A DNA stretch of 15,613 bases from DATDMG01 sp036518955 (GTDB lineage Bacteria > Actinomycetota > Actinomycetes > Actinomycetales > Kineosporiaceae). This document shows positions 6,322 to 13,798 of the stretch, piece after piece. Within the stretch, counting starts at the first letter, position 1. Every line of letters begins with the position of its first letter. Both the position numbers and the translations under genes were made by a program. Below the pieces are notes generated by a model that worked only from the letters and a program-made list of their open reading frames with translations, did no database searches and was not told the DNA's origin. The DNA lies in assembly GCA_036518955.1 (NCBI GenBank), contig DATDMG010000259.1, forward strand, positions 1 through 15,613. Direction: 5' to 3'.

Positions 6322-7203
6322 TCAGCGGGACTGCGGAAGCTTCACCGTCGCGCCTCCACCACCCCTGCCGGAACGCCCTCGGGCGGCCGACGGCGGGGGC
6401 ACCATCGGGCCCAGGTCGCCGTCCGGCGCCTCGTCCAGATCCACGATCACCGGCGCGTGGTCGCTGGGCCCGGTGCCCTTGCGGGCCTGTCGGTCCACCC
6501 AGGCCGCCCGCACCCGGTCCGCCACCGGCGCTCCCGCCAGCACCAGGTCGATGCGCATGCCGAGGTTCTGGTGAAACATCCCGGCCCGGTAGTCCCAGTA
6601 CGTGAACACCTGCTCGTCGGGCCAGCGGCGACGGACGACGTCCGTCAGGCCCAGCTCCGCCAGCCTCGCCAGCGCCTCCCGTTCCGGCCCGGTCACGTGG
6701 GTCTGGCCGAGGTAGGCCTCGGGATCGAAGACGTCGGCGTCCGTCGGTGCGATGTTCATGTCGCCGCAGACCAGCACCTCCTGCGGACCCTCGGCCAGCC
6801 GGTCCCGCAGCGCGGTCAACCAGCCCAGCTTGTACCGGTAGTGCTCCGACCCCGGGGTGCGGCCGTTCGGCACGTAGACCGAGTGGATGCGCAGCCCCGC
6901 GCAGCTCGCGGAGATCGCCCGGGCCTCTGGTTCGGGGAAGCCCGGCGCGCCGGGAAGGCCGCAGGTCACCGCGTCCAGGCCGACCCGGGACAGGATCGCC
7001 ACCCCGTTCCACTGCGCCTGGCCGTGCACCCCGACCTGGTACCCCCGACGGGACAGCTGGGCACCGAGCAACTCCAGGAACGCGCCGTCCCCGAGCTTGG
7101 TCTCCTGCAGGCAGACCACGTCAGGCCGACGCTGGTCCAACCACGGCAGCAGCCGCGGCAGACGTTGCCTGACCGAGTTCACGTTCCACGTCGCCACCCG
7201 CAC
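6322..7203 (-). CDS. xthA: Exodeoxyribonuclease III (AP endonuclease family)
   Basis: Encodes 293 residues from the GTG at 7203. An in-frame GTG at 7242 would add 13 residues, but family members usually begin within a few residues of the ATWNVNS strand, so I prefer 7203. The Mg-dependent enzyme cuts at abasic sites and trims 3' ends during base-excision repair. Motifs visible are WNVNS (Asn9), LQETK (Glu34), YVPNG (Tyr110), GDMNIAP (Asp148, Asn150), and SDHAPV (Asp248-His249 catalytic pair). WNGVAILSR and HQNLGMRIDL also fit the family. The last ~35 residues (from about 258) are a Pro/Gly/Arg-rich tail beyond the usual fold. The gene is divergent from the restriction-modification operon and about 270 bases upstream, in minus-strand order, of the membrane-protein gene. 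Confidence 0.93.
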   Translation of the reverse strand: MRVATWNVNSVRQRLPRLLPWLDQRRPDVVCLQETKLGDGAFLELLGAQLSRRGYQVGVHGQAQWNGVAILSRVGLDAVTCGLPGAPGFPEPEARAISASCAGLRIHSVYVPNGRTPGSEHYRYKLGWLTALRDRLAEGPQEVLVCGDMNIAPTDADVFDPEAYLGQTHVTGPEREALARLAELGLTDVVRRRWPDEQVFTYWDYRAGMFHQNLGMRIDLVLAGAPVADRVRAAWVDRQARKGTGPSDHAPVIVDLDEAPDGDLGPMVPPPSAARGRSGRGGGGATVKLPQSR

Positions 7204-7336
7204 CCACCCACCGTAACCGCCCTTCGCCCGCCGCTGCGCCACCTCGGCGACTCACCTGGTCAGGGCCGATTCGGGGTGTCCCCGGGACGATCGACGCCTG
7301 GCCCGGACAGACTGCCTGCGTGGCGGACGGGAATCT
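7204..7336. promoter_or_regulatory. Divergent intergenic region between xthA and mod
   Basis: This 133-base gap separates the minus-strand exonuclease gene from the plus-strand methyltransferase gene, so it must supply promoters for one or both. A small inverted repeat GTCCC-C-GGGAC sits at 7278-7288. I cannot see convincing -35/-10 boxes. If the upstream GTG at 7242 is the real xthA start, the gap shrinks to 94 bases. Confidence 0.35.
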
Positions 7337-8827
7337 GTGGTGAGCGCGCGGATCGAGCTGAGCTGGCCGAACAAGGACAAGTTCCTGCTGGTGCCTCGCG
7401 ACGAGGCGGGCCGGCCGGTGTGGGTCGAGCCCACGCACCCGGCCGCGACCGAGGTGCGGACGACGGAGTTCACCGACTCGGTCGGCTCGGTCGGTCCCGA
7501 CCCGTACGCGGACAATCTCCTGTTCGCCGGGGACTCCCTCGACGTGCTGCGGGTCCTGGCGGAGGTCCCGGAATACCGCCGGCATTACCGCGGAAGAGTC
7601 ACCCTGGCCTACATCGACCCGCCGTTCAACACCGGTCAGGCATTCGCCCACTACGACGACTCGATGGAGCACTCGACCTGGCTGTCCTTCATGCGCGACC
7701 GGCTGCTGCTGCTGCGCGACCTGCTCGCCCCGGACGGCAGCCTGTGGGTGCACCTCGACGACGTCGAACAGCACCGCGCCCGCTGCCTGCTCGACGAGAT
7801 CTTCGGTGCGACGGCCTTCGTCACCGAAGTGACCTGGCAGAAGAAGTACAAGGCGGGCAACAGCCTCGGGATCCACTCGATGACGAACCCGATCCTGGTG
7901 TACGGGCGCACCAGAGGGTGGCGGCGGCGCCGTGGCCTACCACCGGGACAGGACCAGACCGCCAAGTACAGGAACCCGGACGACGACCCGAACGGACCGT
8001 GGCGCCTGACCCACGCCGGCGTCCGGGTCTACCTCAGCGACCTCCTCGACCGGGGTGCGATGCCGACGAACTGGTGGCCGTACTCCGAGGTGGGGCACGG
8101 CGAGACGGCGACCCGCGAGTCGCGTGACCTGTTCGCCGAGGCGTTCTCCACCCCGAAGCCGGAGGCGCTGCTGCAGCGGGTCATCCACCTGGCGACCGAC
8201 CCCGGGGACGTCGTCCTGGACTGCTTCGGCGGCTCGGGTACGACGGCGGCCGTCGCGCACAAGATGGGCCGCCGATGGGTCACCGCCGAGATCCTCCCCG
8301 GCACGGTCGCACGCTTCACCCGGCCTCGCCTCGAGAAGGTCGTCGCCGGGGCGCACCAAACCGGAGTCACCGAGCTCGTCCGTTGGAGGGGTGGGGGCGG
8401 GTTCCGGACCGTGCAGGTGGGCCCCTCCCTCTACCAGGTCGGCCCGCACGGGACGATCCTCCTGACCGATGCGGCGACCGGGGAGACGTTCGCCCGGGCG
8501 ATGGCCGGGCAGCTCGGCTTCGACTACCGCGCGGGCGACGTGTTGTGCGGGACGCGAGGACGGATGCGGCTGGCCGTCGTCGACGGGCCGGTCGGGCCGG
8601 AGGAGGTCATCACCCTGACCGGGCACCTGCAGGAGGGGGAACGTCTCACCCTCGTCGCGACCGTGGTACTGCCACAGGCCGCGGAAACCCTGACCAAGCT
8701 CAGCCCCGGTTCCCGGGTGCTGAAGGCCCCCCGGGACGTGCTCGGTGTCCGGTCGCCCAGGAGCCGCTGGGGTGCCTCCCGCGCGCCCTCGACGGCCACC
8801 CGCCCCGGGACGGCGGTCGTGCCGTGA
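7337..8827 (+). CDS. mod: Type III restriction-modification DNA methyltransferase (Mod)
   Basis: Encodes 496 residues from the GTG at 7337 (a second GTG follows immediately at 7340; GGACGGGAA lies just upstream). It transfers methyl groups from S-adenosylmethionine to adenine in a short recognition site, protecting host DNA. Motif IV is DPPFNTG (94-100) and motif I is DCFGGSGTT (295-303); the order IV before I marks the beta class, as in type III Mod subunits. AKYRNPDDDPNGPW and NWWPYSEVGH are further family hallmarks. These two lie unusually close, suggesting about 50 residues of the usual central region, where target recognition maps, are missing. The C-terminal ~165 residues (WRGGGGFRTVQVGPSLYQ onward) match the tail of related actinobacterial enzymes. 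The stop codon overlaps the start of res by four bases, so translation is probably coupled. Confidence 0.9.
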   Translation: MVSARIELSWPNKDKFLLVPRDEAGRPVWVEPTHPAATEVRTTEFTDSVGSVGPDPYADNLLFAGDSLDVLRVLAEVPEYRRHYRGRVTLAYIDPPFNTGQAFAHYDDSMEHSTWLSFMRDRLLLLRDLLAPDGSLWVHLDDVEQHRARCLLDEIFGATAFVTEVTWQKKYKAGNSLGIHSMTNPILVYGRTRGWRRRRGLPPGQDQTAKYRNPDDDPNGPWRLTHAGVRVYLSDLLDRGAMPTNWWPYSEVGHGETATRESRDLFAEAFSTPKPEALLQRVIHLATDPGDVVLDCFGGSGTTAAVAHKMGRRWVTAEILPGTVARFTRPRLEKVVAGAHQTGVTELVRWRGGGGFRTVQVGPSLYQVGPHGTILLTDAATGETFARAMAGQLGFDYRAGDVLCGTRGRMRLAVVDGPVGPEEVITLTGHLQEGERLTLVATVVLPQAAETLTKLSPGSRVLKAPRDVLGVRSPRSRWGASRAPSTATRPGTAVVP

Positions 8828-11304
8828 GCGTGGCGCCGTACGACCACGCCCTCGTCGAGGCGGTCGCCAGCGCGCTGACGCTGCGGGAACCCAACAGGCA
8901 GGCCCTGGACGCGCTGGCCAGGGCGATCGACTCCGCCGCGCCCGGCGCCGAACTGGTCGCCGACCTGGCCACCGGGGTGGGAAAGACCTACGTCGCGGGA
9001 GCACTGCTGGAGTACCTGCACGAGTCGGGCGTCCGCAACGTCCTCATCGTCACCCCCGGGTCGACGATCCAGCGCAAGACGATCGACAACCTCACCCCGG
9101 GCCATCCGAAGTTCCTTCGGGGCCTGACCTGCCGTCCGACGCTGATCACGATCGACGACGTCGAACGCGGCAGCCTGGCTCAGGAGCTGGACGACCCCGA
9201 CCGGTTCAAGGTGTTCGTCCTGACCGTGCAGTCGCTGCTGTCGCCGCACGCCAGGGCGAACCGGCGAGCCTGGACCGAGCGCGAGACGCTGGGGCAGTCC
9301 CTGGTCGCCTACCTGCGCGCTGCCGACGACCTCGTCGTGATCGCCGACGAGCACCATGTCTACTTCTCCGGGAAGGCACGGCAGTTCCAGGCGGCCGTCT
9401 CCGGTCTGGACGCCGCGGTGCTGGTGGGCCTGACCGCGACCCCGCACCCGTCCACCCCGCCGGAACGGATCGTGTACCGGTACCCCCTGGCGGAAGCCAT
9501 CGCGGACGGCTTCGTGAAGATCCCGGTCCTGGTGGCCCGCGCCGACGGGCTGAAGGACACCCGCGCCCAACTGGCCGACGGCGTGGCCCTGCTCGACGCC
9601 AAGCGGGCCGCTGTCGCCGCCTACTGCGCCCGGACCGGGATCCGTCCGATCGAACCGGTCATGCTCGTCGTGGCGTCCACGATCGACGAAGCGACCGAGC
9701 TGCGCGACCTGCTGGCCGGCCCCGACCTGCTCGACGACCGACGCGCCGTCCTGCTGGTCACCAGCGAGGAACCCGACGACACCGTGCGCCTCCTGGACCG
9801 GATCGAGGAGCCGGGGTCCCCGATCAGAGCCGTGGTCTCGGTCTCGATGCTCAAGGAAGGCTGGGACTGCACGAGCATCTACGTGATCGCGTCGGTCCGG
9901 TCGATGGAGTCCCAGCTGCTCACCGAGCAGATTCTCGGCAGAGGGCTGCGGTTGCCGTTCGGGCGCCGGACCGGCATCGGCATGCTGGACAGCGTCGAGG
10001 TGCTCTCCCACCACAAGTTCGCCGAACTGCTCGCCGACGCCGAGGTGCTGCTGGCCCGGACTCCCGGGGAACGGGCGGGTGAGGCCTCGATCAGCGGCAG
10101 CACCGACGCCGCGGGCCGGCTGCGGTTGCTCACCCTCCGTCGGGGGGACGACGGCGGCGGCGACGGCGACGCCCTCGAGGACGCCGGCGAGGGTCGCCCG
10201 GTGGGCGGGATCGCGACCGTCGAAGCGCGGCTGGTGGACGCCGGCACGGCCACGACGGTACTCACCGCCAACTACCCGGCGCGCGCCGTCGGCGGGGTGC
10301 ACCTGCCGCTGCTCCTCCCCCAGGTGAGCACCCGAACCGTCCGCCCGCCGTTCTCCCTGACGATGATCGACCTCGTCGACGTCGAAGCGCTCGGGGCACG
10401 GTTCGCCGGCGACAACGCCCCCGCCCTGCGTCGCACCGCCCTGGACGTGTCGCGGCACGGTGCCGGCGTGCAGGTGGCCGTCGAGGACCGGACGGCGGAG
10501 GCGAGCGACCCCTCGTTCCAGCCCCGGATCCCGTTCGACGCCATCGAGCCGGACCTGGTGGCCCGGCTGTTGTCGACGGACGACGTGGCCGCGACGACGA
10601 CCGAGGCCACCGCTGCGGCCGCGGTCGCGGCCGCGTTCCTGCGGGGCGCCGGAGTCACCGAGCGGACGCCCTGGCACGCCCAGCAGGCGCGGCTGGCCAC
10701 CGAGGCCCTGGTCGGCGCACTGCGCCGTCGGCGGGCACAGGCGCCGGTGTCGACGTCGGTCACCGTGACGCTCGCCACGTACCCCGAGCCGGCGGAGACC
10801 ACTGTGCTCACCAGCCCGGTGCCGAGGCATCGCGTCTCGACCGACCGCCAGTTCTCCCGTGGTCAGCCGTACTCGGGGTGGCAGCGAAGTCTGTTCCCGG
10901 TCGCCGCGTTCGACGCCTACTCCACCGACTTCCGGTTGGCCGAATGCCTCGACAGCGATGACGACGTCACGGCGTGGCTGCGGGTGACTCCCGGCGTCCC
11001 CCTGGCGATCAGCTACGACCAGGGCTCCCGTTCGCGGAGTTACCGGCCGGACTTCCTGGTGATCGACTCAGCGGGCCGGCACTGGGTCGTGGAGGGCACG
11101 GCCGACACCGCCCTGAGCGACCCGAGCGTCCTCGCCCGGCGCGACGCCGCGGCGAGGTGGGTGAGCGCGGTGAACGCGGCCGACAACGTCCGCTCACCGT
11201 GGGGGTACCTGCTGGTGTCCGAGTCAGTGATCACGATCGCGGCCGGCCGCTGGTCCGCGCTGGCGGCGGCCGGATTCGCCGTCCCCGGCCAGCCGTCTCG
11301 TTGA
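8824..11304 (+). CDS. res: Type III restriction enzyme, helicase/nuclease subunit (Res)
   Basis: Encodes 826 residues. The GTG at 8824 overlaps the mod stop (GTGA), the usual arrangement of coupled genes; the open frame further upstream runs inside mod. It is an SF2 ATPase that would translocate on DNA and cut with Mod when unmethylated sites meet. Walker A is ATGVGKT (49-55, Lys54), motif II is DEHH (175-178), motif III is LTATP (203-207), and SMLKEGWDC (341-349) and QILGRGLRLP (369-378) are motifs V and VI. The C-terminal nuclease region has YRPDFLVIDSAGRHWVVEGT (740-759). Asp743 and Glu757 fit PD-ExK, but the position of the catalytic Lys is Thr759. Nuclease activity is therefore uncertain. 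It is somewhat shorter than the roughly 900-1000 residues common in the family. Confidence 0.92.
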   Translation: MSVAPYDHALVEAVASALTLREPNRQALDALARAIDSAAPGAELVADLATGVGKTYVAGALLEYLHESGVRNVLIVTPGSTIQRKTIDNLTPGHPKFLRGLTCRPTLITIDDVERGSLAQELDDPDRFKVFVLTVQSLLSPHARANRRAWTERETLGQSLVAYLRAADDLVVIADEHHVYFSGKARQFQAAVSGLDAAVLVGLTATPHPSTPPERIVYRYPLAEAIADGFVKIPVLVARADGLKDTRAQLADGVALLDAKRAAVAAYCARTGIRPIEPVMLVVASTIDEATELRDLLAGPDLLDDRRAVLLVTSEEPDDTVRLLDRIEEPGSPIRAVVSVSMLKEGWDCTSIYVIASVRSMESQLLTEQILGRGLRLPFGRRTGIGMLDSVEVLSHHKFAELLADAEVLLARTPGERAGEASISGSTDAAGRLRLLTLRRGDDGGGDGDALEDAGEGRPVGGIATVEARLVDAGTATTVLTANYPARAVGGVHLPLLLPQVSTRTVRPPFSLTMIDLVDVEALGARFAGDNAPALRRTALDVSRHGAGVQVAVEDRTAEASDPSFQPRIPFDAIEPDLVARLLSTDDVAATTTEATAAAAVAAAFLRGAGVTERTPWHAQQARLATEALVGALRRRRAQAPVSTSVTVTLATYPEPAETTVLTSPVPRHRVSTDRQFSRGQPYSGWQRSLFPVAAFDAYSTDFRLAECLDSDDDVTAWLRVTPGVPLAISYDQGSRSRSYRPDFLVIDSAGRHWVVEGTADTALSDPSVLARRDAAARWVSAVNAADNVRSPWGYLLVSESVITIAAGRWSALAAAGFAVPGQPSR

Positions 11305-11395
11305 CCGCTCCCGATCGTGGTCGCAGGGCGGCGCCACGGTCGCGGCCGGAGGGCGAGCCAGGACGGACGATCACGGCCCGTCACCTCAGCCGTCC

Positions 11396-12208
11396 CTACA
11401 CGCGGCCGAAGGACACCTGCGGAGAGTAGATCTCCTGCACCTGAACGGTCGTCCCCGTGTGGGGGGCGGCCAGCATCGTGTTGCCGCCGAGGTAGATCGC
11501 GATGTGGTGCGTTCCGAAGAAGATCAGGTCGCCGACCCTCGCCCGCGACCGAGGGACGATCGTGACGTCCCGGAGCTGGTCGGCGACCGTGCGACCGAGT
11601 CTCTTGCCCACCTGCCGGAACACGTACTGGGTCAAGCCGCTGCAGTCGAACCCACGCGGAGTGGTGCCGCCCCAGCGATAGGGCACGCCGACGTAGCGCA
11701 GGGCGATCGCCGCGGCGCGCGGTCCCGGTGCGGAGGTCGGGAGTTCGGCCCGCAGGTCGGCGTGGGGTGAGACGTGCCGGGTGCCCTGGGCCGGCCGGCC
11801 CGCACGCCCGGCCACCGCGACGGCACGGCGCGAGCCCGTTGCCCCCGGTGGCCGAGGGTGAACCGGCGTCTGAGTCCGGTGGGCCGCTGCCTCGGGCGTG
11901 GCGGGACGGGGCGCGCGCATCGGGGCCTCCGCCAGCACGCCGGCGGCCGCCGTCGTTCCGGGACCGGTGATGACGGCGCCCCGGCCACCCGCTCTCGGCG
12001 GCCGCGCCTTCTCCACCGACGACACCAGCTCGAGCGGCCCGGTGCCGGGCACGCTCATGGTCGCGACGAGCCCGCCGGAGAGGGCCACCACGACGCCGCC
12101 GCGTCGGACGGTTTCCCAGTGGTCGGTCACGAGCGCGAGCGACCCGGTCCACGGCGTGCTGGCAGCCCCGTCAGAACGGTGACGCGGTTGCGTGGTGTGA
12201 CTCGGCAC
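11396..12208 (-). CDS. Secreted NlpC/P60 cell-wall peptidase
   Basis: Encodes 270 residues from the GTG at 12208, chosen because GGAG lies five bases upstream; other possible starts are GTG at 12328 and GTG at 12130. A hydrophobic stretch (GGVVVALSGGLVATMSVPG, about residues 36-54) looks like a signal peptide core. If so, the n-region is long from 12208 and normal from 12130. A Pro/Ala-rich linker precedes the NlpC/P60 domain at about 160-270. GFDCSGLTQYVF carries the catalytic Cys189, HHIAIYLGG carries His235, and AAPHTG provides a likely third polar residue. VPYRWGG and VGDLIFF are also family hallmarks. Such enzymes cut the D-gamma-glutamyl bond in peptidoglycan stem peptides. The gene is convergent with res and divergent from the secreted-protein gene at 12588, from which it is separated by a region rich in repeats. 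Confidence 0.88.
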   Translation of the reverse strand: MPSHTTQPRHRSDGAASTPWTGSLALVTDHWETVRRGGVVVALSGGLVATMSVPGTGPLELVSSVEKARPPRAGGRGAVITGPGTTAAAGVLAEAPMRAPRPATPEAAAHRTQTPVHPRPPGATGSRRAVAVAGRAGRPAQGTRHVSPHADLRAELPTSAPGPRAAAIALRYVGVPYRWGGTTPRGFDCSGLTQYVFRQVGKRLGRTVADQLRDVTIVPRSRARVGDLIFFGTHHIAIYLGGNTMLAAPHTGTTVQVQEIYSPQVSFGRV

Positions 12209-12377
12209 AGGAACTCCGTCAGGGACAGACGCGACAACGGTGGGGCAGCTGGGGCGAGCAGAGCCGGCATCAGCGTGGTGACGATCGACCTGCTCGAGCG
12301 GGAGCAGCCTCACCGAACGGCGCGGCACGGAGGCAGGAACACGGTCAGGACGCTAGGCGGCGTCTCGTTAGGGAACC

Positions 12378-12409
12378 CTCAAGGCGAACCCATTCATCAC
12401 TCAAGGCGA
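12378..12409. repeat. 10-bp direct repeat at 22-bp spacing
   Basis: CTCAAGGCGA occurs at 12378-12387 and again at 12400-12409. The 22-bp period puts both copies on the same face of the DNA helix. The second copy overlaps the left arm of the palindrome at 12394. This fits a tandem site for a response regulator or similar dimeric protein, though the protein is unknown. Confidence 0.55.
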
Positions 12410-12433
12410 TCGCCCGAGCGCCATGAGTGATGA
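12394..12433. promoter_or_regulatory. Long imperfect palindrome (10 + 4 bp stem)
   Basis: TCATCACTCA (12394-12403) pairs exactly with TGAGTGATGA (12424-12433). After one A/A mismatch, GGCG (12405-12408) pairs with CGCC (12419-12422), leaving a 10-base loop. The outer arms are A/T-richer than the surroundings. It could be an operator for the divergent genes or a leader hairpin of the NlpC/P60 transcript. There is no T-run. Confidence 0.6.
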
Positions 12434-12531
12434 CGTCGCGGTGCGCTCCCGACCACCACCCTCCGGAGCCGTCACCCCGGGCTGAGTTCCCACCCCAGGG
12501 CGCCGCCACAGATGTCAAGCACCGGCCCGGA

Positions 12532-12546
12532 CCGGTCGATGACCGG
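12532..12546. repeat. Short inverted repeat
   Basis: CCGGTC (12532-12537), GAT, then GACCGG (12541-12546) is a perfect 6-bp inverted repeat 41 bases before the ATG at 12588. In such GC-rich DNA, short palindromes of this kind arise easily by chance, so its role is doubtful. Confidence 0.25.
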
Positions 12547-12587
12547 ATCGGGCGGGCCACTCCCCGCTGTCCGGCGAAGGGATTCTG

Positions 12588-13712
12588 ATGGGCGGCACCG
12601 GCTCCCGGACGGGCCAGCGGCAGCGTGCTCGAGTCCGGTGCGTCGCCGGCACCGGTGCCGCGACCCTGGCGACGGCCCTGCTGATGACCGTGCCGTCCGG
12701 TCCAGCCATCGCGGAGGGGCTGCACCGGATGGTCGTCGACCCGGTGGGGGCCCAGGAGTTGCACGCCCGGGAGCGCTGGCAACAGGTCGCCGACACGCTG
12801 GAGGGCACCCTGACGACGAGCGACACGCTGTACGTCGCGGCCGACGCGGCGTCCACCCTCGCCGCCCGCGTGGCGGTTGACGGATGGCGTGCGAGCGACG
12901 TCCCGGGCCTGGTCGCCGCGCTGCTCTCGACCGCGAACCCGGACGGCGGGTACGGTCTGGCCAAGCCGTGGGACGCCTACCAGGACGGCACCGTCAACCC
13001 TGCCTCGACGTCCTACACGGCCACCACGGCCGGTCACGTCGGGCCGGTGCTGCTGGCCGGTTACGCCGCCGGTGTGGTACCGGCATCGGCGGTGCAGCGC
13101 ACCATCGACTTCCTGCTCCGGCTGCCGAGGTCGTTCTCCGGGCGCTGCATCCCGTACAGCAGTTCGCCGCACGACCTGGACAAGCCGTGCGTGTGGAACG
13201 TCCACTACGGCGCGGCCGATTGGGTGCTGCACGCCAGCGAACTGCTGGACTACCGCACCGCCGACGCCCGGGAGTTCGCGCGGACGGCGCTGTCATGGCT
13301 GGACGACGCCCCGCCGGACGCGACCACCGGGTACTGGCCGTACTCCTCCGCGGGCGGCGCCCCGCAGGACCTGGGTCACCAACTCTGGACGGCGGCCGCC
13401 GTCGACAGCCTGCGCGGCACGCACCAGGCGATGACGCTGATGCTCAGCAGGTCGTTGTGGCGTACCCAGGCCAGAGTGGCCCACAACACCGGGGTCGCCT
13501 CGGCCATGGGTTCCATCGCGCTGTTCGACTGCCGGCTTGCCCGCGACGCGACCGTGCTGCGCTACGCGCTCCCGACCGCGCCGGGAGCGTCGTACACGGT
13601 CAAGGCGCTGGCCGCACAGGCCAGCGCCGTGCTGCGCACCTGCTTCCCGACTCCCCGGAGCTCCGCCGCGGGGAGGCGGGCGACGCGTCCGCTGCTGCGC
13701 GACCTGGGCTGA
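12588..13712 (+). CDS. Secreted protein of unknown function, possible alpha-toroid
   Basis: Encodes 374 residues from the ATG at 12588, which has GAAGGG six bases upstream. Residues 1-42 are a signal peptide: a basic start (RQRARVR), a hydrophobic core (VAGTGAATLATALLMTV) and a GPAIA/EG cleavage site. The mature part is rich in helices and aromatic turns: NPDGGYGL (117-124), DGTVNPASTSYTATTAGHVG (133-152), HYGAADWVLHASELLDY and TTGYWPYSSAGG. Repeated helix-plus-GGYG turns recall (alpha/alpha) toroids such as terpene cyclases or glycan-active enzymes, but no catalytic signature such as DXDD is visible. Cys187 and Cys201 could form a disulfide. I recognise it only as an actinobacterial hypothetical secreted protein. 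It lies 86 bases upstream of the kinase gene on the same strand, so both may share a transcript. Confidence 0.75.
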   Translation: MGGTGSRTGQRQRARVRCVAGTGAATLATALLMTVPSGPAIAEGLHRMVVDPVGAQELHARERWQQVADTLEGTLTTSDTLYVAADAASTLAARVAVDGWRASDVPGLVAALLSTANPDGGYGLAKPWDAYQDGTVNPASTSYTATTAGHVGPVLLAGYAAGVVPASAVQRTIDFLLRLPRSFSGRCIPYSSSPHDLDKPCVWNVHYGAADWVLHASELLDYRTADAREFARTALSWLDDAPPDATTGYWPYSSAGGAPQDLGHQLWTAAAVDSLRGTHQAMTLMLSRSLWRTQARVAHNTGVASAMGSIALFDCRLARDATVLRYALPTAPGASYTVKALAAQASAVLRTCFPTPRSSAAGRRATRPLLRDLG

Positions 13713-13798
13713 CCGTGGCCGCGTGTCCGCGCTCGGTGACCGTCGCGTCCCCGACCGGCACGAGGTGTAGAGCGTTCCCGGCCGGGCACTGAGCTGCC

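Larger units (their letters stand above)
12209..12587. other. Divergent control region between NlpC/P60 and secreted-protein genes
   Basis: This 379-base gap must hold promoters for both flanking genes. It contains a 10-bp direct repeat (12378 and 12400), a long imperfect palindrome (12394-12433) and a short inverted repeat (12532-12546). GAAGGG at 12576-12581 is the ribosome site of the gene at 12588. The frame of the NlpC/P60 gene stays open back to 12328 but without signal-peptide character. I see no convincing -35/-10 pair. Confidence 0.6.

Noticed and set aside
6259..8127. A 622-codon plus-strand open frame across xthA and the start of mod
   Set aside because: It overlaps two genes with clear catalytic motifs and is Arg/Pro-rich without recognisable features.
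8524..10830. A 768-codon open frame on the minus strand opposite res
   Set aside because: It is wholly antisense to a gene with intact helicase motifs. Its Gly/Arg/His-rich translation has no domain. Long antisense frames are normal in DNA this rich in GC.
12209..12587. c-di-AMP (ydaO-type) riboswitch upstream of the NlpC/P60 gene
   Set aside because: This riboswitch is common before actinobacterial wall-hydrolase genes, so I looked for it. The conserved blocks I remember are not present in order. A covariance-model search (RF00379) would settle it.
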